Position numbers and translations under genes: made by a program
The notes under the pieces: model-generated
Databases searched by the model: none
What the model was told of the DNA's origin: nothing
What the model saw: only the letters and a program-made list of their open reading frames with translations
From: Heterobilharzia americana
Lineage: Eukaryota > Platyhelminthes > Trematoda > Strigeidida > Schistosomatidae
NCBI GenBank assembly: GCA_944470555.2
Contig: OX104128.1
Span: 60,829,257-60,893,256, forward strand
Length of the DNA: 64,000 bases
Direction: 5' to 3'
Shown: positions 38,741 through 51,800 of the stretch, piece after piece
Numbering within the stretch: the stretch's first letter is position 1
Layout: each line of letters opens with the position of its first letter

Positions 38741-39489
38741 AAACTGAATTCACAGATTGGTCACCGAAGAGTAACAACTTTGTCTGTCTATCCTTAGATG
38801 TCAATATTAATATCACATGCTAAGGCTGTGAGTCAGTTCAAGTAATCATTGACTGAAGAATGCGAAAATGACATCAACCAGTCATAAGATATCGACTAAC
38901 TTGACTTCATTTAAGGTAACTGAAAAATACAGCGTCACTGAAGAAAGAAATGAGTCAGAATACAAACTGTCTGCAGCACTTTATTGAATACTTTAAATAC
39001 CGTATTATTCAGAATTTGGACTTAGAGCAGTTGTCAACTAAGGGGTAAGCTAACTACAACTATCAGATTGAAAAGATTATGTTAATTCACATGGAAGAAA
39101 CTTTTGAGGCATATCGATATGACTGATTGGTTATCATTGGTTCAGTGTTAGGGATCGCTTGATGAGCTTTTCTATTTCTCTCAAGCCAGCTAAAAGATAA
39201 CTGAGTCTGTCGGAAAGAATTTTACTGGTATATAGATAGAAATTAGCCATTGTTGCATAAAGCAAACACATTTTCACTGATATGTTAGTCATAACAAACA
39301 GTGAAATAGTATTGGTCATATGGACACAAGCCTGAGAAATGTTTCGCTTTGTTCTTATTCTCTCACCTTTTTTGTGGTATCGGTAGTAGAAGTTTCCATG
39401 GATATAGAACAGACTTCAAATTATTCCTACAGCACGTGTTTTATATCCATTCCATAAGTGAAATATGAATTCCAAACGTCTACAAGGTT

Positions 39490-39737
39490 ACCTACCAAAA
39501 GAAGAAAGCAGCTAACACATATTACATAGGATTTTCGATACAGCTGGTATTACAGTGGCATTGAAACCCATAACCTCACATAAAGACCAGCTTTGCAAGT
39601 CGACAAATCCCTTTGGTGCAGTTTTGAAAATAAGATCAGATCATCAAATCACTGACAGTCATTTCTGGGACAAGTACGCAGCTCTTAACAGCCAACCAGC
39701 ATCCCTGAAGCTGTCCGAATACAAAATCTTCAGTTAG
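39490..39737 (+). mobile_element. Penelope-like element fragment (region before GIY-YIG domain)
   Basis: Translation gives RIFDTAGITVALKPITSHKD near 39530-39590, split over frames at its start. The I-RIL-AGI-VAFKP-L type of motif is known from the region preceding the GIY-YIG nuclease of Penelope-like elements. A related piece, RILNKAGISVAFKL, is at 59757-59800. No GIY-YIG core is intact. Assignment is tentative. Confidence 0.45.
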
Positions 39738-39740
39738 TCA

Positions 39741-41160
39741 GTATTGGTGAGACGTAGTGCTAAAAAATCTAGAGATGAGCTCGGGTATTTCCATAGATGT
39801 GATCATACAAAACTACTCGAAACGATGAGATGTACTGACTCTCCTGAAACTAACTCACTAAGGTAGAGTGAGAAAGTCAGGAAGAGATCTTCATTCAGTG
39901 AACTGAAAAAACACCAAGCAAATGCTATAGGAATGATTCTGTATCTGTTCTAAATATATAGAAACTTCCAGTGAGTCCATCACAGGAAGGTGAGAGAATC
40001 AGAGGGATAGGAAGCATGTTTCAAACCTGTGGAGTTGTCTTCGTATAAGTATGGACAGTAAAGCGCAACCAAAATCCAATTCAGAAAGTGATGGTGTTTC
40101 ATTGTGTGTGAAATACTCAATAAAGAAAGCAGAATGGAAATATGTTACTGTTAGCTTGATCAATACATCACATAGCGGAAAAATCTTATCACTTACTGGA
40201 TTATGTTTTCAAAATCACCTAAACTATTTTCCATTGTTCAAGGGTGACAGTGTGGCTGAGTTTGTGCATTGACTGCTGCAGATGAAGCCTTCATCAGCAT
40301 AGTTGAAATATGATGGAGTCAATTTACTTTTCCATAAATAGGATGTTGCATTTTATGATCAGTAGTATAAAGATTCTGGAAATAGAATGTTCACGAAGCA
40401 ACATAAATCAAATTGACTTCACTAACCTAGTCAATATAAAGTGCTATAAGAAATACATTCATACTATGGAGTGCCTTCATGTTAACGAATTCGAGAGTGA
40501 GTGAATTTCGATTTTTTTGAAGGAATATGGTAAGTTGGCATTGTCTTTTAGAAGCGTTGTGATTCGGAAATAACGCTGCCGCTTGATATTTATTCTAAAG
40601 GTGGTTCGAATTTGACCATAACATGTAGTCAACATATGGTCAACTGTACCAAAAGTATACTTGATTAACCGGACTTCTATTCTACTCTGGCATCACTGAT
40701 ATCAGAAATATGATTGACATTCATGAATTTATTGTCATATCATCAAGAATAATCTAGTGACTGTTGAAAGAAATGTGAAGCTGATGCGAATTTGATGTAC
40801 ATGAAGAAGCGTCGAAATGTTCATTAAATATCAGAGTATTCGATGAAGTAAATAAAGTATATGAAACAGAAGGGTAACTAATCTGGGGAAACCCTTCACT
40901 GAAATATATTTAAGAAAATGTTAATAAACAACTGTAAAATGAAAAGTTGATTTTTGGCATACTGAAATCGTCTGAAGTTGTCTGATCAGCTGCTAGTAAA
41001 ATCCATCCACGCCATTGGTCACTTAATGTGGTTAATCAGTATGTCTTCAGCCTTAACACAGTCAGTGATTATTAATCCTGTTGGTTATAAGGCAACAAAA
41101 ATCAATAGAATACTGTTCACATCGATATCACCAATCACTATCGAATGAAATTCTTCACTG
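39741..41160. other. Upstream flank of the right MEG gene
   Basis: No complete gene. A piece near 40105-40170, read on +, resembles the reverse complement of the MEG intron around 50220-50280 (translated as VKYSIKKAEWKYVTVS against VQYSVKKAKRKYISVS). It may be a scrap of another MEG unit in opposite orientation. Confidence 0.4.
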
Positions 41161-41163
41161 GTG

Positions 41164-41171
41164 TATAAAAG
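41164..41171 (+). promoter_or_regulatory. TATA box of the right MEG gene
   Basis: TATAAAAG lies 40 bases before the ATG at 41204. A start site about 25-30 bases downstream would leave a very short 5' UTR. Confidence 0.7.
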
Positions 41172-41203
41172 AGTGAACAACCAGAGGCATTAGCATTTGC
41201 AGG

Positions 41204-41270
41204 ATGTTTAAGTTATTATCTGTCTGTGGGGCTGCGATCATTATATTTCTGGTTACATGCAGTGTTGAAG
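41204..41270 (+). CDS. Exon 1 of right MEG: signal peptide
   Basis: Encodes 22 residues plus the first base of a Gly codon. It begins MFKLLSVCG, has hydrophobic core GAAIIIFLVT, and ends TCSVEG across the splice into 44940. The donor is GAAG/GTAACT. A classic short leader exon, the usual first exon of a MEG. No copy was found on the left side. Confidence 0.8.
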
Positions 41271-42840
41271 GTAACTACTGACAAAATTTTATGCATGCTT
41301 TGCTAGATTTTTTCTTATCGTGGTTATTGATGTTGTTGAGGGCTATGATGAAACTTTTATGTTCGTTGCTTGTCAATTCGTTGGTCATTTATCCGTTTCC
41401 AATGCAATCATTTAATGGTCATCTCTACTGGAACGAAATACCCAGTCGGATAACCCCCTGGTTCAAAAGCCCCTTCACAATGATAAGCATTTCTCGCGAT
41501 TCAAATGTGGGGAGGGCATTCATTTTTTATGTCGTCACATCCACAGACAAACTAAGACATCTTGGACAATTCGACTGACTGGAAGCATTTCCAGGAGTCG
41601 GTCATCAGTGTGTAACCAATTCAACTGTCCTGCCCATAGTGCTTATTGAATACTAATCAAAATCCAGTGATCAAGTTTTGCATTGCATCCGCTAAGTACT
41701 AGACTAGTACTAGGACTAGGTGGTAAAGTCGGTTAGCCACTGGTGACCAACTTGTGGACGTAATCCAGTCCTTTAGGCAGTCTATCATGGCCTGAATGGC
41801 TTATTAGCTATGACTCTCTGACATATGAACAGACTGGTGAAGGCTGAAATCACCAAGATGGCACTAGCTTTATCTATTATGGTTGCACATGCACCTTAAA
41901 GATAAAATATAGGTTCATCCAGGCCTTCTTTATGATCGAATTCTATCATCTAAAACAATTTAGCTTGGCAGCACTTTCAGTGAAATCGATTATGTGTGTG
42001 CATGTTTTTATACGTGAAACAGACACAAACCGTTTGGTAGGTCAACTCGATAGGTTGCCAGCTAAACCATATAGTTGAACTGATGACATTCGTTTCTGAT
42101 TATCGCTAGCTGTATATTGGCTATAACAAGCCTGTTCCTTTCGAAACATATGCAACAGACCATTCATAGAAAAATATTTCATTAAGCATCTCATATATGA
42201 TAACATTTCAAACAAAAAGTCATTGTACAAAGTCAACGTTTCAACATGAAACTGATTTTCACTCTCCTAAAGTTATCACGGAGTAAAATTATGCTACATG
42301 TCTATGAAAATGCACCGACGGAAATGAAAATGCCCTCGTCTTCTTAACTTAGTAATCGCAATGAACCAGTTATCCAATTATTATTTCTTCCTCTGCTGCT
42401 AATCCAAGCCATTGGGAAAAATACTGAGATACTTTTATACATGACCTGCCATTATTATCAAAAATATCAGTTACAACATTAGAGCAGGTAAATCGTTCAC
42501 CGAAAGCATCTTCTACATTAAGTTCACTCTCCACTGCTCAGCAACTGGGACCATTTTTACTCATTTTTGTCCCAGCATATTGGATAGTTGCAAACATCAT
42601 TTCATTGGGCCTCTTTTACACAGAAAGATCAAGTCGAATGTAGACGAAATGTCATACGTTTGATGTAAGCAGGAAATCATTCACAAAGAATCAGATAGTT
42701 CAGCGTTTTTAGTAGGATCGACTTAAATGTGGCATAGTGTATAAAAATAATTTTCAAGATGAGGCCTGACAAAGGCTAGGATGGAAGACAGTGCTGGATC
42801 TTTAAAACGTATGATAAAGTACAACCAAGTTGCGAATATT

Positions 42841-42893
<53 letters not shown>

Positions 42894-45800
42894 GAAAAGG
42901 ATCGAAATTTATACCAATTGACTATGTTTAAGCTATCAACAAAGGCTAAACAGGTTTGCTTTTTGCATATAACTGCAGTTTCTCCATGCATATGACGATT
43001 TAACCCCTCGTCAGGACATTCTGTTAGGCAGGCAGACCAGACTGTAAAATGAAGATACAATCCAAAGTATTATGTTCTAGAAACAGTGCAGAGGAAGACA
43101 GACGACAGCGCCGATCGAAAGGAAAAAGCATATAATATGGCAAGAATGTTTTTACTAACAGACACTCAATGATAAAACTGGAATTAGCGTTTATTCATAA
43201 AAAATTTGAGATTACCTATCTGATTGAACAACCAGTCGATGACATTCGCTTGTTTGTTATTGACAATGTAAAACAGAGCGAATGAGACGGTTCAATGTGC
43301 AATATGGTTTCAATCCTGTTGAAACAAGAGTTTCTGCGGTGGAGATAAGGCAGAAATATACCATTTACGACAAACTGGTTCTCACCTTTCGTAGGGATTT
43401 AAACGCTCAATGAATTGTGATACGGTGTCCACTGTTGAGAAGGTGGCCGATAAATGGACGCCTGGGAGATCCACCCGCACCTCTCTGCAACCACCAGGAA
43501 TAATGTCACCTCACTCCTTTAGAGACGACACCAAACAAAGACCTACTTACCTGGCTCTACAGTAGGAGGTAACTTGGTATAACTACGCACACACAAGTGG
43601 TCAGATATAGAAGCTCATACTTCGGATGATTGAAGACCATTGGACAGTTGGTGAATGCAACCCTCAATGTTGACGCGGTGAAAGTTTCCTATTTTGAGCA
43701 GGAAACTCTTGTCTTCACGATGTCTGTGACCAATTCACCTATGCAGTTTGCATCCATATTTGATGTCTTTCTTGAAGCGTGGAATAGGTATCTCCCTTTA
43801 TGGTTTCCTTCTAATGTTTACGTCGACAATTCATGATTGATATACTTTTGAAGTGGCATGAGCTCTTCTTCTTCTCCTCCTTATCAATCAGCGAAGTAGA
43901 TCTACGGAATACTATGGGGGCCTTGCACTATGGGAGTCACAATTTTTGACTTATAAGTGCCAAACTGTAGAAATTCAGGCGCTAACCATCATATACAGGT
44001 TGCCAATAGATAGGGGAGGACGACAAGTGGAGATACCGAGGTCTTTCCATCCTTTCAGTAGTAGATCATGATGTTGAGAGAAAAATGAACTCTGAAGGTG
44101 CATCTAAGCAGCAGTTCATTCAGGCATGGTGTGGACACTTCTAAATTCCAACTCCTGTCACCTGTGTTTTGATAAAAAACAACAATGTCATCTCTGTGAC
44201 CAGCATGTTATGTTATGTGAAAACAGGTTATTCTACATCGAGAGGTGACGCACAACATAGCAGTCACATTCGAATCTCCTGTACATTCGATGAACTTGAA
44301 ATGGCAATGAAGTGAGTGACTAGAGAGCTGTCTCCTTACAGAATACAACAATTCAGAAAGTTCACTGTCAATGTACTATATTCTGAGATCATATTTGACA
44401 GCATACATGAGCATATTTCATATTCTTGTTAGATTTAGCAAAGTCGCCCGCCACAATATGTTATGTGAATGCAAACCTTCATGTCTGCAAGATGAACAAA
44501 TTATGTGAATAGCAGAATGTACATTGAAGTGGATGGAATCCATTTGTCTCCCTGCTCCCTGTGAATTTTTTTCCATCCTCAAAAGTTGGAGACGAGTGAT
44601 CTGATGGTTAGCGAAAGATAGAGTGTTTTGATGACAGAGTGAAATTTAAAACAGCTGATTAAACTGAAGACAAATTTATTTAGATTTTAACTTCATGTTT
44701 TGTTCACTCTTCTATATACATGGATAGTGTGATGCAACACATGCCTGAATGCACTCTTTGCTTACTTAACACGGTCTGACAGAGATTTTGACTACGATAC
44801 AGTAATCAACTGAAATCAACTGTCAGCCAGAAAATTATAATGTGTATGTAAATCACTTTTTGTGTCTACAAAGTAAGTACCGTTTTGTAAATGCTAAAAC
44901 ATGCTCTGAATTGTTTATGTATGTGTCTTTTGTTTATAGGAGAAGTAAACATGACTGGTAAGAAGAAAGAAAGAAAGCAAGGAATAAATTGTTGAATATG
45001 AAACGTCCAGAAATTTTATTGGTTTTCATAGAGTATTTGTGACTGTAGAAAGTCCGATCGCAGATGCCATTGTAAAAACACCACTAATGAAAGAGCAGGA
45101 GGCAGCTTTGGTTTGTCAGTGTCGATAACGATATTTAATGACAGCTGTTTGAAGGTGAAGCAAAAGCCTTGGTCACCGTTGGATTCAGACTTCCAAAGTG
45201 AAATCCTACAGTGACCAAGATTTTCACTTCACTTCCAATGGTCCATCATCTAGTACAGAAAAGGATTTAATTTAGAAATGCCTGTAACCGCTTAGTTCTT
45301 AGGTTAACCATCCTACAAGTATTATCAGATCAATCGACGTTTTGCATAAATTCTGCAAACCTTGAATGCCGGATGTCACTGCAAATGAATAATATCCGAA
45401 TGAATGTTCGACAAACAGGAAAACATGAAGTAACAGAGGAAGGATACTGAACTCTTGGTAGTACACAGAGAATACGATTCTGTCAGCAGCCTATTCAGTA
45501 ATCAGACTAGAGGAGAGAGGAAGGGATGCAATCAAGCTTCATATGCATTTCATGAAATCAATTCACAATAAACTGTCCACCAAAGACACACAAGTGAATA
45601 CACATGAATCGAATAATTTGGCTGGACTCTCCATGAATCCGTTCCAGTTTATCGGTTTGTTAAGTAGAATGTAGATGAATGTGTTGATTGGTGAGAGGTG
45701 GATGTGACGACTATCTTTTGGTTGGCCCGCGTAAGATTTTTGACCATTCAGAGTGGAGGTGCAGCACTCATCTGCCAATTATTTGCACGTTTTACTAGTT

Positions 45801-48800
45801 CTCCTAGAGGATGGTTTATGATCAGAGAATGTTGGTCATTTGTGAGTGTGTGAATTCCCTGTTGAATCAAGCATGTTCTCTTTGGTTGACAAGTGAATTT
45901 GGATACACTGGGGTTGATGACTAACACTTGTTGATGAATGCTGACAGGAGTGAAAAGTAAGGACGGAGATATGACAGACAACTAAATAAATCCTTACGTT
46001 CAACAGCGGTTGCACTGAACCGATGTCTCCTATCAGTCACCTCACAGGTTGCCTTGTGAATTCAATCAGCTGACATCAGTGAGAGATCGACAACCAACTG
46101 TGGCATCATCCATCTATCACTCATCCACCGCTTCATATCCTTCCGCATACACTTCAAAGACCAACCTACTTCCAACATACAATCAAGCAAATGTGCACAT
46201 GACCACTGCAAGCTAATACATCTTACAAGTCTCTTATGAGTGATCCTTCGTCCTTTTTCCTTCTCTTCTTAGTGATTGACGGAGAAATAACGAGGGTTGA
46301 GCAATTTTGTGGGCAATATAAAAGTGAGAAGTGAATTATTTACTTCGTTGTTATCATTCCATGTAGACTTCAATAGCTAATCTCCTCATATGCATTCATG
46401 CCGATTTTTAAGATACCCTACACATAGTGATCGCCCGTATGGTGTATAACTCCATGCAAACTGCACTCAAGATGACGTAATCACAGAGTTGATAGGAAGG
46501 AGCTGCATTTCAGAATATGTTTTCTGTACGTGAATTGCTTTGTCAGTGAAGAACAAGCATCTCTCTGTTATCTATTCCTGACTTCTGACCATAGTGAATC
46601 AATCGCCTTGTAGTGTGGTGGTCACCAACCCACGGGGCTGAGCATCATGCTGCATTTCCATTGATAAGCGATGGTTTTAGGTGATCGGTAGTGAGCCCAT
46701 CTTCACCAAGGTGTTGCACTTGTCAGCAAGATGTGTTTATCTACGACTTGTGTAAGCCATACACCAATGTTCTTGATGAGCATCAATCATTCTGTCACAA
46801 TTTTTTGAGTGGAATTCGACAAATATGTATCCAGTGTAGGCTGATAATGATAGATTCAGTGTTTGGCTTGCATTCGAAATGAATAGTGTATCATTTTAGG
46901 TAAGATTGATTTTTCAAACAAGTAAGTAATTTCGTTCAATGTTCTTTTTATCTTGTAGGATTGGTTACAGAAAATCAAGAATCTGTGAAGAGGGCTACGC
47001 AAGCTGTGTTAGGTTTACAAGGTATTCTGGCGTGCACATATGAGTCGTAGAGAAATCCTATTTCATATGATGATAAACGCTTGTCTATAGGTTGACTGTG
47101 GCTGAAGTGAATCTTTGATATGTTAGGCAGCATCTAGGTGTAGCAGCTTTGTTGGCTGCGTATCAGTTGGACAGTCGAGAGGCGGTCAGATGCTATTTAG
47201 CCTCTACATAGACATTTATTTCACATAAACTCACCTGATATCAGTAAAGCGACTCTGCCAAGCCACAGTCATTTCAAAGATTCACTCTTAAGCATAAATT
47301 TGTTTTATAAATTGAAACTGGATCTCATGCACTGTCGTGCCAATCAGTCTATTCTTAAGGTGGTAAATGTTTCAGCAGCCTATAAAAGCAGAACAGAAAC
47401 TAAAAATACTCGAATGTGTACCTGAGTGATTGACTAACCAAGATTCCGCCTGAAGAATTGTATCTAGATATCAAATGAATTGCGTAAAATGTAGTCACTT
47501 AGGCAACCATATCATGGTTTGTACGATAATGAGACACGGCTGCTTAAATATAATATTTTTTAAGTGTATACAATGAATGATTGAGACAATAGTGGTCACA
47601 GCAGATGAAATTCTTGTTTATCACAACGATCCATTTTCTTAATGCTGTTTATGTGAAATACATTTCTCCTGCTTCCTTGATATTCCACGCGATACTTATT
47701 TTTGTTGTAGGACAAATTCAGCAAAGATTAGGCGATGAAAGTGTCAACTTCGATACTCGTAAGTGAAGAGTTCTACTATGAAACGAAGCATTACGTATCT
47801 AGTCATCTTTTGTACATTTGAAGGTTATATTGCTAAACTCCGACCAGAAATATGTAAAGGTTAGTAGATATTTTTGTGAAGTCAGCATTCTTTTGTTTGT
47901 TTTTTAACTTGCATGATTTTCAAAGATAAACTTTTAGTATTTAGGAAAATGATCAGGATGTACTTTCACATCACTGACAAGTATTCTGTAAAACAGATAT
48001 CGGATATGATACAACGCAAGTAGCGTGAATTCTTGTCCGCCTGCCCCAAGTCTCGGCTAATGCCAAATGAAATCGTGTGTTTGAAACTCACCACTACTCT
48101 CTCAGAGTGTTACTTCAAACCAGTTTACAACATTCGCATTAGTACATTGTTATGTCTTTGCAGCATCTTCAAGAAATCAGATGATGAATGGCTGAAAGAT
48201 CAACGCACTTCGACAAACCAGCACGTGATTTTCGATCAGTGAGATACCCACAATTCCACCGTGAATACCTGAAATGTAAACCGATAATCATCAGCATCAT
48301 ACTTGACTACATAAAGTTCACTTGGTGGACTAAACAATGGAGCAGTTTGTGTTGTTTAGTCAATACGGAACAACGCACTTCATGTTTTCTAGTCATGAGC
48401 GCCGCCAACACTCAATCAGTCATTTTTGCCGTGCGACCACAAAACTAAGAGAGTAATCATCGTAATGCACTCTGACAAATGTCGGATGGTCAGACACAAT
48501 CGGTAGGAAGCTATGGTTAGATATAGGCTTCGTGCTTGTTTGGACTTCTCAACAAAGCATCTGTTCTAGTACCGAAGAGAAATGATGTCCTATTCACCGC
48601 AGATCAAAACCTGCCTCACCCGAGGCGGTAGTCCCAGACATCATCATTGAGCTCTTTACATGCGAACTAACCTCCTCTAGCCATGAACTGGATAACATAC
48701 ATCTATTGACCACTAAGTGGCAAGAGAGACTGAGAGAAAAGCTCTTATTTTCTTCACTTCTCAATCCCCTCTTTCCAGGTGATGAATTCATCACTCAAAC

Positions 48801-51800
48801 CTTAGATTATATATAACCTGAAGTTTGCTTCTTAAACTTCAAGCTTGCTGTAACAGATGAAGTGAGCAAATCCACAAACTTCGGTTGAGTCTATTCAAGT
48901 ATGTGAAATATGTTTCGTAAATATTTTAAGAAACTTGGTACACACTGCATTAAATAATTCCTTATTCATTAAAGCGATACGCTGGCGGCAGGTAATCGCT
49001 TGACACTGTCATTTATGCTGACGACGGGGCAGAATAAGTGCTCCGAAATAACTCTTTTGGCGAAACTACAGATTTCTGTTTTCGTCTAAGATGTGGGTGG
49101 ATGTGTGCAATGAGAAGCCGTGACTTGAGTGGTCAGAAATGTTGGATATGAGGACAAATACCAGAAGACGGTATTAGGTGTTGGTCACACTAGAGCTATA
49201 TGGCTAATTGATAGAAGTGGGAAAATATATACCATTAGATTCTGACTCAGTGAGTGAGTGGTAACCTGTTGACGGCTATCCTATTATCCTGAGTTGCATT
49301 GCTGGTGGATTGATTGACGATCAATGCTTAGAAGTCGAAAAGTGAGTTGAAGGAGCTGTCCATCGATTTCAGGTTTCCAGTGGTTCTTCAAGTCCTATGG
49401 TCGGTGACGAATACTACCTTAAAGTCAGTCAGTCGGTCAGTCAGCCAGTCGACAGCCGCAAAACCTTGAAACTCTGTCAATCACTACGTCGCCTGCATGT
49501 CTTTTCACACACTTATCTGCTTATTGGTTCCTTTACAGACATTTGTATGCAACAGAAAAGATGAGGCGTATATATGGTATGCATTGATATGTATGTGTTG
49601 GGTTATTTGTTTCACCATGCATGCAAACAATTTCGCCTTTCTACTTGTGCCCATTTCTTTGTCTCACAGTAACCCTTTCCATGAGAAGCTGGAAACTGCT
49701 TCCTACACCTTGATTTTTCAGTTTTGAACTCGCATTTCTCATGTCACATACACATTTGTTTTGTGTAACCCATCTAGGAAAATGGTATACGGGATTCCAG
49801 GAAGAAATTTCATATTACAACAGCTTATATCTTACATATACAGGTAAAGGCTGTTTGATCAGGACTCAGTTTGGCTTTCTCATCTTGATTTTCCTTGTGT
49901 GGTTGATAAGGTATCGAACACAGAGACACATATGCCCACATATACTTATATTTCATCGTTTGTGAGTGATTTCAAGTCATCTGAATCCTATTCATTTTTT
50001 CATGTTTGAGGAACTAAGGAGGAAATCATGCTGTTTTATTTAGGTGGATAAAGTGGGTCAGACGTCCAGTTGAATGCAATTTATTTCATGTCTTCACTCC
50101 ATGTGATAAACATTTTCCTCTCTTCATTCAACAGAGGAATGGGACAATCAGCACAAGAACAGACATTGTCATGAGAATCTATCTTCAGAATACACTGCAG
50201 GTGATAGGATCCAGGAGACTGATATGTATTTCCTTTTTGCCTTTTTTACCGAATATTGTACTTTGCTACGTTCTTCTGGTGTATTAGGTGTTAAAGGTGG
50301 AGGTAGAGCTTTTGGATAAGTGGCTTTTTCTCTTGTGCATGAAAATATCATCCTGTGTGTGAAAACAACAGGTGTGTGGTTTAGAAAACGCCTTATCTGT
50401 ACGTCTGACAGTAAGTATGTTTGGTGTTTTACAAAGTCCTAATCGAACAGTCCAACTTCTTTGGTCTTACAGATTTTGAAAAACTTTGCGACTTGATGGT
50501 CAAATTAGCTGCAGCTCTGGCAGTTCGTGAAGTGAATTCAAGTGAGTATGACTAGATTGAAGACATGAGTAATTTTACAAGAATGTCTAATGATCACAAG
50601 GAACATCAATCTGCGGAGCAGTTTGCTTTTAAAAGAGTATTAGTTTCGCTTTTTCAGAATCTTCATACTCTGTTTTTCTAGATTTAAATAATCGAGAGAA
50701 GAACACTAAATTTTTTAGCCGACATCTTGACAGCGTTGCGAAGTAGCCTATGAAATAAATATTATCATATTCAAGTGAATCAAATAGTGTATCAGCTATT
50801 TGTGAGAGATTACGCTCCAATTCAAGTAAACGCGATTAAATTTCATAGATGACGTCCAATGTGATGCTTCAAAGAACGGTAACTTGAACGATTATGGACG
50901 TTGTCCGATAGCATCTTGTTCCTCGATGCGTGGGTTCCATCTAAGTCATTTCAACAACATTTTGAGTGATGTTAAAATCACAATCTTTGAAAAGACTATT
51001 AATAAGCAGGATTATTTCACACTGTTAGTTAAACTATTGGTCAGAGATTATTTATTGCTTCAAAGTTGACAGGTAGGCTCTGCAATTTGTGGAACAGTCA
51101 TACGTTAGGAGTTTTTTCCATATACTGGGGTGCTTTTCACTAACATATCTGTCAACTCGGAAGCGATAGGTGTGAGTGGTTTTGCTAATGCGCGGTAATA
51201 TGCAACACGGTAAAAAACATAAGTGAACGCTCAAAACAATATAGAGAAGAGGAAAGTGATGTAATATATTACGTCGTAAATGAGGCGGCGTCAAGCTGAA
51301 TCAGGCTACCAAACTGTTTTTAGCTGATGAAAAGCCTGTAAATTGAATTACCGGGTACATGTTAGTATTCTGCTAAGCCTTTTTCTGGCTTTATTTTCTT
51401 GCTGTTTTCCATCGTCTTTTCCATTCTACATGTGGATGTAACCCGTGCCTGAAAATATTTTTTGCATCGTCTTAATAGCACAACGAAATACTCAATGCCT
51501 ATTGAGTGTGTCAAGGTGTCTTTTCTCAGCCTTTTGACTTACCAAACTTTACTTTCATATTTTAGAGCTTGAAACGTCTTGCAACGGACTGGTCGTATTC
51601 TTACAAGTGAGCTAATACATACTTGCGATCACATAAAATTTACAGTATGCATTAGGATGTGATCTTATGGCTGCCCGATTTGCGATGTTGAACAACGAGA
51701 GAACAGAAGCATTCTTGCAATTAAATCCCCACTATGTATATTAGTTTATAGGCCTCAGAACACAGTTTCAACTTAGTCTGAAATAGGTGTTACTTGACAC

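Larger units (their letters stand above)
45376..51664 (-). repeat. Inverted repeat arm B' (right), 6.3 kb
   Basis: Reverse complement of 14908-21206, differing by scattered substitutions and a few single-base indels. It carries the central and 3' exons of the right MEG on its + strand. The boundary falls in the intron between the 18-nt and 51-nt exons. Confidence 0.92.

Noticed and set aside
41291..41578. 95-codon + frame starting inside MEG intron 1
   Set aside because: Hydrophobic, T-rich intron text with no domain; it begins after the donor of exon 1.
41680..41830. SINE-like piece (CCAGTCCTTTAGGCAG...) in intron 1
   Set aside because: Resembles only the 5' part of the Sm-alpha-like copies; no clear box B.
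43160..43250. Third Penelope-like AGI motif (AAAACTGGAATTAGCG...)
   Set aside because: Only a short word matches and the reading frame does not continue.
46691..46899. 63-codon frame (MSPSSPRCC...) present in both B arms
   Set aside because: Present in both only because the arms are nearly identical; it has no phase-compatible splice sites and no recognised domain.
47382..47390. TATAAAAG on + in arm B' (and on - in arm B near 19196-19204)
   Set aside because: No leader-like exon follows within a sensible distance; it lies in an intron of the model.
48164..48242. A possible exon after TGTCTTTGCAG, with IFKKSDDEWLKDQR open frame
   Set aside because: It starts only 22 bases after the donor of the 36-nt exon and its length and phase do not fit the phase-1 series.
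48779..48817. A terminal exon after CCCTCTTTCCAG coding DEFITQTLDYI-stop
   Set aside because: Good acceptor, but a weak downstream signal (ATTAAA 130 bases away) and no other support; left out of the gene model.
49321..49390. 27-nt exon candidate in the right copy after CCATCGATTTCAG
   Set aside because: The left copy has an extra base inside it and the donor is poor.
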